A stretch of DNA of 9,145 nt, taken from NCBI GenBank assembly GCA_002423365.1, contig DIVU01000315.1, positions 9,370 through 18,514 of the forward strand, read 5' to 3'. The notes under the pieces were generated by a model, which saw nothing but the letters and a program-made list of their open reading frames with translations, was not told where the DNA came from and searched no databases. A program made the translations under genes and the position numbers. Source of the DNA: Desulfuromonadaceae bacterium UBA6124 (GTDB lineage Bacteria > Desulfobacterota > Desulfuromonadia > Desulfuromonadales > Trichloromonadaceae). This document shows, piece by piece, positions 1 through 8,000 of this stretch. How positions within the stretch are numbered: the first letter of the stretch is position 1; every line of letters starts with the position of its first letter.

Positions 1-834
1 GAGCTGATCGCCAAGGCCATCCATTACCAGAGCGGCCGTGCCGAGCGCCCTTTCATGGCCATCAACTGCGCGGCGGTTCCGGAAACCCTGCTCGAAAGCG
101 AACTGATGGGGCATGAGCGGGGCGCCTTCACCGATGCCAAGGTGCAGAAGAAAGGCCTGCTGGAAATGGCCGACGGTGGCACCCTCTTTCTCGACGAGAT
201 TGGCGACATGGCCCCCGGCATGCAGGCCAAGCTCCTGCGAGTGCTGGAAGATCGTTCCTTCCGCCGGGTCGGCGGCATCAAGGATATCCAGGTCGACGTG
301 CGCATCATCTCGGCGACCAACAAGGATCTGCTCCAGGCGATCGAAGAAAAGGTCTTTCGCGCCGATCTCTACTACCGCATCCAGGTCATTCCCATCCACC
401 TGCCGGCCCTGCGCGAACGCCGGGACGACATCATGCCCCTGGTCGAGCATTTCATCGCCCACTTCAACCGGGAATTCGGCAAATCGGTCAAGGGCGTTTC
501 GAAAATGGCGGAAAAGTTTCTCACCGAGTACGCCTGGCCCGGAAACATCCGCGAGCTGCGCAATATCATCGAACGGGCCATCATCCTCGAAAACGAGGAA
601 ACCCTGCTGCTCGAACACCTGCCCCAGGAGCTGGTCGCCAAGACCGGCGGTTCCTCCGTCGGCCCCTTCAGCGTCCATCTGCCCGAGGAAGGGATCGATA
701 TCGAGGATGTCGAGCGGGAGTTGATCCGCCAGGCCTTGGAAACCTCCGAAGGCAACCAGTCGAAGGCGGCCAAGAAGCTCAATCTCGGTATCGACGCCTT
801 CCGTTACCGGATGAAAAAGTTCGGCTTCCTCTGA
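1..834 (+). CDS. Sigma-54-dependent transcriptional activator (NtrC family), C-terminal part
   Basis: Cytoplasmic enhancer-binding protein that uses ATP to remodel RNA polymerase-sigma-54 at -24/-12 promoters. The frame is open from base 1, so the 5' end (Walker A and any receiver or sensor domain) lies upstream. The first visible residues, ELIAKAIH, directly follow the usual Walker A loop. In visible numbering: the sigma-54 contact loop reads GAFTDA (41-46) instead of the common GAFTGA; Walker B is GGTLFLDE (59-66, with D65/E66); an arginine-finger region LEDRSFRRVGG follows; sensor I is around ISATN; sensor II is WPGNIRELRN (about 179-188). A Fis-type helix-turn-helix (NQSKAAKKLNLGIDAFRYRM) ends the protein at residues 237-277. 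The stop is TGA at 832-834. The gene is followed by two terminators and then by a sigma-54 promoter, making it a natural candidate regulator of the downstream cytochrome operon (inference). Whether it is a response regulator depends on the missing N-terminus. Confidence 0.95.
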   Translation, partial: ELIAKAIHYQSGRAERPFMAINCAAVPETLLESELMGHERGAFTDAKVQKKGLLEMADGGTLFLDEIGDMAPGMQAKLLRVLEDRSFRRVGGIKDIQVDVRIISATNKDLLQAIEEKVFRADLYYRIQVIPIHLPALRERRDDIMPLVEHFIAHFNREFGKSVKGVSKMAEKFLTEYAWPGNIRELRNIIERAIILENEETLLLEHLPQELVAKTGGSSVGPFSVHLPEEGIDIEDVERELIRQALETSEGNQSKAAKKLNLGIDAFRYRMKKFGFL

Positions 835-848
835 TCGGGGAGAGCGAG

Positions 849-912
849 AAAACCATCCATCTTTCGGGTCTGTCGGCCATTTGACGGCAGGATGGTCTTT
901 TCCCGTTTTTTT
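849..912 (+). terminator. Intrinsic terminator after the sigma-54 activator gene
   Basis: The arms ACCATCC (852-858) and GGATGGT (890-896) pair perfectly. Flanking AA and TT add further pairing outside a single A/C mismatch. The interior can form a second, imperfect stem (CTGTCG with CGGCAG). T-rich sequence follows at 898-901, and a T7 run at 906-912. It starts 15 bases after the stop codon, which fits termination of the activator transcript. Confidence 0.75.
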
Positions 913-914
913 GA

Positions 915-959
915 CAGGGCGCGGTGCGCGGTAAATCGCCACCGCGCCTGAATTTTTTT
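915..959 (+). terminator. Second, GC-rich intrinsic terminator
   Basis: A perfect 9-base inverted repeat, GGCGCGGTG (918-926) and CACCGCGCC (940-948), has a 13-base loop and is followed by AA and a T7 run (953-959). The pairing can be lengthened to include CAG/CTG with one bulged G. This is a stronger hairpin than the one just upstream. Together the two isolate the downstream operon from read-through. Confidence 0.85.
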
Positions 960-1135
960 GTCCCAGGAGATTTATCTTTCTCCCCACCTGCTTATTTATT
1001 TGATTTCTTCAATGAAAACCTAGGATTTTCCCGAGGTTCATCCCGCATTCCTTCGGGCGTTGCCCTCGCTTTGTTCTCATCGTTACGCTTCGCCCCCCCC
1101 TGCGCATCGGCCGTGCCCCTTTCCGCTCAATCTAC
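960..1135. other. Non-coding upstream region of the cytochrome operon
   Basis: No convincing gene was seen here. The first 75 bases are AT-rich compared with the surroundings. They contain a short dyad GGAGA (966-970) / TCTCC (979-983) and a minus-strand match, with one mismatch, to the IHF consensus at 993-1005 (plus strand TATTTATTTGATT). A small GGGC-GTT-GCCC hairpin lies at 1055-1065 and a C8 run at 1093-1100. In a sigma-54 system the activator sites and a DNA-bending site would be expected in this interval. No clear activator palindrome could be assigned, so the regulatory reading is inference. Confidence 0.4.
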
Positions 1136-1152
1136 TTGGTATCGCCGTTGCA
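1136..1152 (+). promoter_or_regulatory. Sigma-54 (-24/-12) promoter
   Basis: TTGG (1136-1139), eight bases, then TTGCA (1148-1152) gives GG and GC elements exactly ten bases apart, as the sigma-54 consensus TTGGCACG-N4-TTGCW requires. The -24 half is perfect in TTGG but reads TATC where CACG is preferred. The -12 half, TTGC, is perfect. Transcription would start near 1163, giving a leader of about 65 bases before the ATG at 1228. A sigma-54 activator gene immediately upstream supports the call. Confidence 0.7.
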
Positions 1153-1168
1153 TGAATGCTTTTAGCGG

Positions 1169-1208
1169 ACCTGTCACCGCGGCCTGCGACGTGAAAAAGC
1201 GTACAGGT
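1169..1208 (+). promoter_or_regulatory. Possible leader hairpin before the NHL-repeat gene
   Basis: ACCTGT (1169-1174) and ACAGGT (1203-1208) form a perfect 6-base stem that encloses 28 bases. An inner ACG/CGT pair (1189-1191 and 1200-1202) could stack on it. It lies in the predicted 5' leader, ending five bases before the ribosome binding site at 1214-1220. The conserved core of the c-di-GMP-I (GEMM) riboswitch, which precedes some Geobacter cytochrome genes, was looked for and not found. The role is unknown and the stem may be chance. Confidence 0.3.
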
Positions 1209-1227
1209 GATTTGGGGAGGCGTAGCT

Positions 1228-4158
1228 ATGAGCGGATTTTCAAAGGGGATTGGACTGGTTCTGCTGGCGGCCTGGTTTGTCGCGGGGAGCGCCCCGGCCT
1301 GGGCGGTAACGGCTCCGCAGATCAAGGCGCTCGGCCAGATTCGCGACGCATTTATCGCGCCGACCCGCCTCGATGTGGACGAGCAGGGCAATCTCTATGT
1401 CGTCGATGCCCGCAAAAAAGCGGTTTTCAAATTCGACAAGTTCGGCGCCAAGAGCAAGGGCACCCAAGTCTTCACCGAAGCGGAGGCTTCCGGTGGCGGT
1501 CTGGCCGTGAGCGGCGACGGCAAGCGCCTCTTTGTCGCGGAAAAACAGTCTGTGGCGGTCCTCGACGGCACCACCGGCGCGCGCCTCGGCTATCTCGGTG
1601 GCCAGAACCGTTTCTCCCATGTCTACGACATCGCGATCGACGCCGGTGGCCACATCTTCGTCGCCGACGCCGAGCGGCTCAAAATCGAAGTTTATCGCCC
1701 CGGCGGACAGGACCCGCTGATCCCTTACGTCTTCGACTACCAGTTCGGCGCCAAGGGGACCGCTCCGGGTCAGTTCATGGGCATCGCCGCCATGGAAATC
1801 AACCGCGCGGCGGGGGAAGTCTACGTTGCCGACCCCAATTTCCACAAGCCCGCGGGGGCGAGTACCATTCTCTCCTATCCCAAGGTGCAGGTCTTCGACC
1901 TCGCGGGAAATCTGAAAAAAATCAACGGCATCACCAATTTCATCCTGCTCGGGAGTAAAGCTTTCGGCACCAAGGAGATGATCTACTTTGGTGGCATGAC
2001 CTTCGACGGCCAGGGCCGGGGCTATTTCTCCGACAGCTACAACGGCCGCGTCAACGTCCTCAACGTGACCGGGAGCGACCCCCTGAAGATGTATTTGTCC
2101 AGCTACGCCGTGACTGGCTTCAAGCCGGGGCAGCTGAGCGATCCCCGGGATCAGGTTTTCGATCCCCTGACCGGCCGCCTTTTCGTCCTTTGCGGCGACG
2201 GGCGGGTGGAAATTTTCGGCATCGACGGTGCCGTCAACCCGGTGAATGTCAATGAAGCCCCGGAAGCGCCGGTGCCGGTCAGCCCCGTCGGCCGGGGCGA
2301 GGTCCCCTCGTTGACGCCGACTCTGAGTTGGCAAGAGGCGGTCGATGCCGACGGCGACGAGCTGACCTATCGAGTCAAGATCGGCGAAGAGGGAGCGACG
2401 GCGGAAACCTTCGAAGAGATCACCGGGACGAGTTTTGCCCTTCCCCGGGAACTCCGCGAAAACACGGCCCATGTCTGGTCAGTCCAGGCTTTTGACGGAG
2501 AAACCGCTTCCGCCTGGTCCGATGCCCAGGCTTTTTTTGTCAATGCCAAGGAAGAAGCGCCTACGGCCCCGGTGCTGACGGCACCGGTTTCTGGGAGCGT
2601 GGCCGACGGCCTGACGGTTTTTTCCTGGCAAGCGGCCGCCGACCCCGATCCCTTCGAGACGTTGACCTACGTCTTGCAGGTGGCTGCCGACGAGAGTTTC
2701 GCCGTGCCGGTGTTGGAAGAACCCCTCGGCGTTGCCAGTCTGGCGCTGGGGGACTGCGTCGATTATTTCGAGCTGGAGGATGGCCAAGACTACTTCTGGC
2801 GGGTCACAGCCGTCGATTCCACCGGGCTGTCCTCCCCACCCGGCGAAGCCTGGCCTTTTACCTTCGATTCCACCATCCTCGAGGTGAGCGCCAACGTCAG
2901 CGGTGCCCGCGTTTATCTGAGCGGCAATCTCGGTTATCCCGGCCAGTTCCTCGGTGAAACCCCTCTCGAACTCCGTGATTTCCCCGTCGGGCCCTGCGCC
3001 CTGGTGGTGGAAAATCCCGGACTCGAGCCAGCTACCGCCTCGATCGAAGTCGAGGAGCGGCGCGGTGCCCAGGTGCGGGTGCAGCTTCTGCCCGCCTTGG
3101 TGCCGGACAAGTTCACCGAAACGGAGCCGCTGCGCGCCGGCACCGGGCGACTGCGTACGGAGGGCGAAGCCGCCCCCTACTGGGCCGATTTTGATCACGA
3201 CGACATGAACGACCTCCTGGTCGGCACCGCCTCCGGGCAACTGATCCTCTATCGCGGCCAGTCCCAGGACGGTTCGCGTTACGGCGAAGGAGAGGTCCTG
3301 CCCCTGGCGATGACCGTGCCGGGCGCGATGCCGGTGCTGGTCGACTGGGACAACGATCTGCGCAAGGATCTGCTCGTCGGCGCCGCCGACGGCACCCTGG
3401 TGCTCTTTCTCAATCAGGGGAGCGAAAGCGCCCCGGTCTTCGCCGAGGGGCTGTTGTTGACCGATGCCGATGGAGTGATCGACGTGGGGGATAGTGCCGC
3501 GCCGGTGGTCGTCGATTTCGACGGCGACGGCAACAAGGATCTGCTCGTCGGCGGCGCCGACGGGCAACTCGTCCGCTATCGCAACGAAGGCCAGGATGCC
3601 GGCCCGCGCCTGGTGCGCGCCGAGTTCGCCCTCGAAGGCGTGGGAAATACCTTGGTTTCCCCCTTCGTGGTCGACTGGAACGGCGACGGTCACCGCGATC
3701 TGCTGCTGGCCCGGGATGGCCGCTTCCTTGTCTTTCCCCGGCAGGAGGATGGGAGCTTTGCCCCTGCCGAAGCGGTTGAACTTGTCGGCAGCCTCGCCGG
3801 CGGCACGCCGCAGCGGATCTTTGCCGCCGATACCGACGGGGAAAAAGGGAAGGATATTTTCGTCGGCGGCGCCGACGGCGAAGTGCGGCTGCTGCAAGGC
3901 AACGCCAAACTTTTGGCCCCCGCCTTTATGCAATTCATGCTGAAGAAAATGGCCGATCTGGCCGAAGAGTTGGTTGAAGACCAAAGAATACGGACGGAGG
4001 TGGAAGCGATTCGATCGCAACTGGAGAAGAACAATCTCCAGGCCGCCAGTCAGAGGATGGAAGCCTTGTACAAGAAAGTCGAACGCAACCAGGAAGTCGC
4101 GGACCAAGTCGCGGAAGCCCGCGACCTGCTGCTGCTGGCCGAAGCCGCCGGGGAATAA
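1228..4158 (+). CDS. Exported NHL beta-propeller / Fn3 / PEGA / FG-GAP repeat protein
   Basis: A 976-residue secreted multidomain protein without haem motifs. The ATG at 1228 is chosen because GGGGAGG (1214-1220) sits seven bases upstream and a typical signal peptide follows, probably cleaved after APAWA (residue 26). A GTG at 1207 would add seven residues and lacks that spacing. Domains: NHL-type beta-propeller (about 30-335; blades such as GNLYVVDARKKAVFKFD and GHIFVADAERLKIEVY); two Fn3-like domains (about 343-445 and 446-549); a PEGA-like domain (about 551-621, with GETPLEL); five FG-GAP/VCBS repeats with DxDxDxxxD loops at residues 654, 706, 763, 816 and 868, about 52-57 residues apart and probably calcium-binding; and an Ala/Glu/Leu-rich coiled coil (about 894-976). 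It has no lipobox and no transmembrane segment beyond the signal. The tetrahaem cytochrome gene starts 27 bases downstream, implying co-transcription. NHL proteins often accompany Geobacter outer-surface cytochromes; a scaffold, adhesion or assembly role is inference. Confidence 0.9.
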   Translation: MSGFSKGIGLVLLAAWFVAGSAPAWAVTAPQIKALGQIRDAFIAPTRLDVDEQGNLYVVDARKKAVFKFDKFGAKSKGTQVFTEAEASGGGLAVSGDGKRLFVAEKQSVAVLDGTTGARLGYLGGQNRFSHVYDIAIDAGGHIFVADAERLKIEVYRPGGQDPLIPYVFDYQFGAKGTAPGQFMGIAAMEINRAAGEVYVADPNFHKPAGASTILSYPKVQVFDLAGNLKKINGITNFILLGSKAFGTKEMIYFGGMTFDGQGRGYFSDSYNGRVNVLNVTGSDPLKMYLSSYAVTGFKPGQLSDPRDQVFDPLTGRLFVLCGDGRVEIFGIDGAVNPVNVNEAPEAPVPVSPVGRGEVPSLTPTLSWQEAVDADGDELTYRVKIGEEGATAETFEEITGTSFALPRELRENTAHVWSVQAFDGETASAWSDAQAFFVNAKEEAPTAPVLTAPVSGSVADGLTVFSWQAAADPDPFETLTYVLQVAADESFAVPVLEEPLGVASLALGDCVDYFELEDGQDYFWRVTAVDSTGLSSPPGEAWPFTFDSTILEVSANVSGARVYLSGNLGYPGQFLGETPLELRDFPVGPCALVVENPGLEPATASIEVEERRGAQVRVQLLPALVPDKFTETEPLRAGTGRLRTEGEAAPYWADFDHDDMNDLLVGTASGQLILYRGQSQDGSRYGEGEVLPLAMTVPGAMPVLVDWDNDLRKDLLVGAADGTLVLFLNQGSESAPVFAEGLLLTDADGVIDVGDSAAPVVVDFDGDGNKDLLVGGADGQLVRYRNEGQDAGPRLVRAEFALEGVGNTLVSPFVVDWNGDGHRDLLLARDGRFLVFPRQEDGSFAPAEAVELVGSLAGGTPQRIFAADTDGEKGKDIFVGGADGEVRLLQGNAKLLAPAFMQFMLKKMADLAEELVEDQRIRTEVEAIRSQLEKNNLQAASQRMEALYKKVERNQEVADQVAEARDLLLLAEAAGE

Positions 4159-4185
4159 CGGTTTCAAGGTAACGGAGATGGAAAA

Positions 4186-4965
4186 ATGAAAAAAATATCG
4201 AGCCTGTTTATTGGAATTTTGTCTCTGATACTGGTGGGTGGCGGTGCGGCTGAGGCGCGGGGACCGCAGGGAATCACCAAGACTATTCACAATTTGTCGA
4301 CCAGTCAGGAAGCGGTTATGTACCAATCGGACAATGAAGACCAGGTGTGCGTCTTCTGCCATACTCCCCACGGCGGCACTCTCGATGGTCCTTTATGGAA
4401 CCGGAGCAGTCCGTTGGCGACCAAGTACACCCATTACAACAGCGCCAGCCTCTCCACATATTTGCAGGGGTTGGGGGCAACCCGGGCGGTGGAAAAAGAA
4501 TCGCTGCTCTGCCTAAGTTGCCACGACGGCAGCATTTCCATCAACACCCTGATGAATTTCAGCAATACGACACCGATTCCGACTCATTGGAGCAGCACGG
4601 ACTACGCGATTCCGTTTACCGCTTTTCCCGACGGTAACAACCCCGGGGCCTTGGTCGGTGCTTCGCGGGCGGCGGGAGATGTGGACTGGGATCTGTCCGA
4701 CGACCATCCGATCTCTTTCAAGTATGGTTCCGTCGTGTCGGAGAAAAGCAATGAGTTTAAGGCTGTGACCACCGCCGAGGATGCTGGGGTGCGCTTCTTC
4801 GGTGGCGCCGACAAGCGGGTCGAGTGCTCTTCCTGCCACGACCCCCATGTCATGTACGATTCTTATTACGGCGGCGGCAATGGTCTTGCCGACGAGAGCT
4901 ACCGACCTTTTCTGATTACATCCAACTCGGGTAGCGCCATGTGCCTGGCCTGCCATACCAAGTAG
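4186..4965 (+). CDS. Secreted tetrahaem c-type cytochrome, OmcE-like
   Basis: A 259-residue electron-transfer protein exported by a Sec signal peptide (hydrophobic core at residues 7-17, probable cleavage after AAEA, residue 24). There is no lipobox. The ATG at 4186 has GGAG eight bases upstream (4174-4177). Four CXXCH sites bind haem covalently: CVFCH (C55), CLSCH (C109), CSSCH (C214) and CLACH (C253, almost at the C-terminus). Four of the six remaining histidines sit in contexts typical of distal ligands: IHNLS (H35), TPHGG (H62), DDHPISF (H174) and DPHVMY (H221). This order (HNLS, CXXCHTPH, PLWNR, CLSCHDG, DDHPISF, CXXCHDPH, CXXCH) resembles the OmcE-type cytochromes, which polymerise into extracellular filaments with an N-terminal histidine serving a haem of the neighbouring subunit. 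It lies between the NHL protein gene and the giant cytochrome gene. The haem count is certain; the OmcE kinship comes from remembered motif order, and filament formation is inference. It could instead be a soluble periplasmic cytochrome c3-family protein. Confidence 0.93.
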   Translation: MKKISSLFIGILSLILVGGGAAEARGPQGITKTIHNLSTSQEAVMYQSDNEDQVCVFCHTPHGGTLDGPLWNRSSPLATKYTHYNSASLSTYLQGLGATRAVEKESLLCLSCHDGSISINTLMNFSNTTPIPTHWSSTDYAIPFTAFPDGNNPGALVGASRAAGDVDWDLSDDHPISFKYGSVVSEKSNEFKAVTTAEDAGVRFFGGADKRVECSSCHDPHVMYDSYYGGGNGLADESYRPFLITSNSGSAMCLACHTK

Positions 4966-5027
4966 GTTCTTATTTGATTTGGGCGCCCCGAGTTTTAAGC
5001 CGGCACATTGTTAGGTAGGAGAATATC

Positions 5028-8000
5028 ATGAGGCTGAAGACGACATTGTTCCTGCTGGTTGCTCTGTTCCTTCTGGGAACGGGAAGATCGGCGGAGGCGG
5101 CTCGACCGGTACACTGGTTCGACTGCAACACCTGTCACAAGGCAGGGCAGTCCACCACCAGTCTCGGGGGGGACAATGTCTGTCTTCAGTGTCACAAGGA
5201 CAGCCATGCCGGTACCGTCTTCGTCGATGGTCAGACCTATCAGGCCAACGGGAAATTCTCGACCAACGACGCCAGCGACGCCATGGGCGAGGCGACTAAG
5301 GTTCTCGGCGTGGCGCCGACCGAGCAGACATCCCACTACTGGGCTTCTCCCAAGGATGTGGTCCCCGCCGCCGGGGCGCTGGCTCCCTCCGCCGCTCTCT
5401 ATCGTTCCCGTTACGGCATCTCCAACGGCAAGGTGACCTGTACCCGCTGTCATGACCCCCATAAACCGAAAGACGATCTCAATGCCGAGGCGGCGACGAA
5501 CAAGTTGCTGCGTCTGAACGATCCCAACGCCATGTGTATCGACTGTCACCGCCCCTGGAACGTGTCCAACGCGGCGGGCACCCGCGGTCTGTCCACCCAT
5601 CCCCTGGTTAAGGATTATCCGTCCTTCGTTCTCGCCAACGCCGAGAAGTACAAGCCGGTTGTCGGCTACAACGCCACCACTCTGGCACTGCCGACCAACG
5701 TCGGCAATGGCCAGGTACGTATGATCTACAACAGCGTTGATGCCGCAGGTATCGGTTCCGGCACTCTGAATGTCTCCTGTGCTTCCTGCCACGGCGTGCA
5801 TTTCGTCGATTCGGATGCCGCCACTCTCGACGGCATGGGGCAATCCCTCAACCCCGGTGACGGCAAACTGCTCTTGGGGGACGGCCCCCGGCGCACCGAC
5901 GTCGACCCGGCGACGCAGGGGCAGTTGCGTTCCAACCTCTGTCAGGCCTGCCATGTCTACAAGAAGCATGGAGACGTCAACGGTAACGATCAGGGCATGT
6001 TCGCCGGTTGTCTCGACTGCCATAGTGGCCACGTTTACCATGCCACCAGTCCCAACTACTTCGTCTTACGCAAGAGCGTCAGTGACGTTTTTATCCCCAA
6101 ACAGGGCGCTGCCGGCAGCGCGACCGGACTGGAATTCACCACCCTCACGGCGGACTGGGCCAATGCGAGCAATACCGGCTATTGCCAGGGCTGCCATACC
6201 CTGACCTTTCCGCACAACGGCAAGGTGTCCGGCTCCTACGGCAAGGCCGGCTGCGTCAACTGCCATTTCCACAACAACGAAACCGGCTCCTTCGTCGCCG
6301 ATTGCAGCGCCTGTCATGGCTTCCCGCCGACCCTGAACCAAGAGGGGACCGGAACCCTGGGCGGCTTTGCCGTCGATGTCGATAACAACCGCAGCTACAA
6401 ATACACCAACATTCAGGAATTCACCGCGCGCGCCGAGTTCAAGGACGAAACGCAAACCCCGCACAAACGCCACGCCGCAGGCGGAACCGATTACGGTTTC
6501 GGTTGCGACAACTGCCACAGCCAGGCCTTCAGTGGGACGAATACCCACCTCAACGGCAATTTCCAGGATGTCAACTTCGGTGCGATATCTCCGGCCGGTA
6601 ACTACAATCCCGCCGGTGCGGGCGCCTGCTCCAGCGTCTATTGCCACAGCAACGGCAATGCGGCCACCCCGGCCTATGCCTCGGTGACCTGGCAGAACAC
6701 CGCCGGCAGCATCACCGGCTGCACGGCTTGTCACGGAAACGACGCGACGACCATGAGCGCCGCGAACAAGAAGAACTCCGCCAGCCATCAGAAACACCTC
6801 GGCGCCGGGGGGGGGATGGGCAAGAGTTACGCCTGTAACGTCTGTCACGTCGCCACCGCCGAAAGCGCCACCTCTCTGGTAGCCGCATCCAAGACGGTCG
6901 GTGGGGCCCATGTCAACGGCCAGGGGGATGTCGATTTCGTCAGCAGCGGCGGCGTACTCTACAATGCCTTGTCCACCGGCGAGTTCAACGCCAACGATAA
7001 TACCTGTTCAAGCGTCTACTGCCACAGCGACGGCAAGGGCAACTACGCGACGCCCGACTGGGATTTGGCCTCCTCCGGCGCTTGCGGCACCTGCCACAGC
7101 ATTACCCCGACCAGCGGCTCCCATGCCGCCCATATCAGCGCCACCGGCGCCAATATCGGCTGCGCCGACTGCCATGGCGCGGGAGCCAATACCGGCGCTC
7201 ATGCCGGTCACGTCAACGGCGTCATCGACTACCTGGATTTCGCCGCTTCCTGTAACGCCTGTCATACCATTGAGGCCGGCGACGTCGCCCTGGTCTGGGG
7301 GAATCAGGCGACCGCGACCTGCGATGCCTGTCATGGCGGAGCTTCCGCCACCAGTTACACCGACGTCTCCAGCATCGTGCGCACGGCCCCGACCAAGGCC
7401 GCCTACGCCGGCGCCGGCCACGGCAAGACCGGGGTCGCTCAGCTCTGTACCGGCTGCCACAGCACCACCACCGATGCCGCCCACATGGGCGCCGGCGACA
7501 CCAACCGGCTGGCGACGGTCAACGGCCAGACCTACGCCACCGCCACCCCCAACGCCTTCTGCGGCGCCTGTCACGACGGCGGCAGCGGCAACGAGAAACC
7601 CCATTACGCCACCACCGGCGCCAGCGACGACGGCACCAAGTGTAACTACTGTCACGATCCCCATGGCATGACCGGCTACGATGCCATGCTGATGAATGCC
7701 ATCCAGGGTCATGCCATTGCAACCTTCGGCGACAAGACCCTGCGCGCCAGCTACGTTCAGGACACCACCAACAATGGTGTCTGTCAGGTCTGTCATGACC
7801 CGGCCGCCGTGCGCCGCTTCAACCAGACCACCTTCTCCGGTAGTCACGGCGGGACGCGCAATTGTATCGAGTGCCATCCGCATCGGGCCGAACCGGCCTT
7901 CAAGCCGGTCTGCCATGCCTGCCACGGCGGCGGAACCACCGTCGGCGAGGTCAAGAACTACTGGCCCGACGGCTCGACCGCCGAAGCCGAAAACACCGCC

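Noticed and set aside
911..936. TTGACA at 911-916 as a sigma-70 -35 box
   Set aside because: No acceptable -10 element lies at 16-18 bases, and the sequence is part of the terminator T-run and hairpin.
1041..1100. CRISPR or REP-type repeat in the GC-rich part of the upstream region
   Set aside because: Only one short GGGC/GCCC hairpin is present, and no second copy is found in the window.
960..1227. c-di-GMP-I (GEMM) riboswitch before the operon
   Set aside because: Such elements precede some Geobacter cytochrome genes, so the conserved core was looked for. No matching core or tetraloop arrangement was seen.
924..1958. Plus-strand open frame crossing the terminator, promoter and the start of the NHL gene
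   Set aside because: It overlaps the second terminator and the sigma-54 promoter. Within the NHL gene it is an out-of-frame, arginine-rich shadow, and it has no signal peptide or domain.
1240..2472. Minus-strand open frame (410 codons) opposite the NHL domain
   Set aside because: It is a shadow of the + strand gene, with no domain match.
2479..4371. Long minus-strand open frame (630 codons) opposite the NHL/FG-GAP gene
   Set aside because: It is antisense to a protein with clear domains on the + strand. It has no recognisable domains, and its composition is what a GC-rich codon pattern produces on the opposite strand.
4981..4988. GGGCGCCC palindrome between the two cytochrome genes as a terminator
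   Set aside because: It has no room for a loop and no following T-run. The short gap and good ribosome binding site for the next gene fit continued transcription better.
6901..7671. Pro/Ala/Thr-rich + strand open frame inside the giant cytochrome
   Set aside because: It is in a different frame from the continuous haem-motif frame and has low-complexity composition, so it is a shadow.
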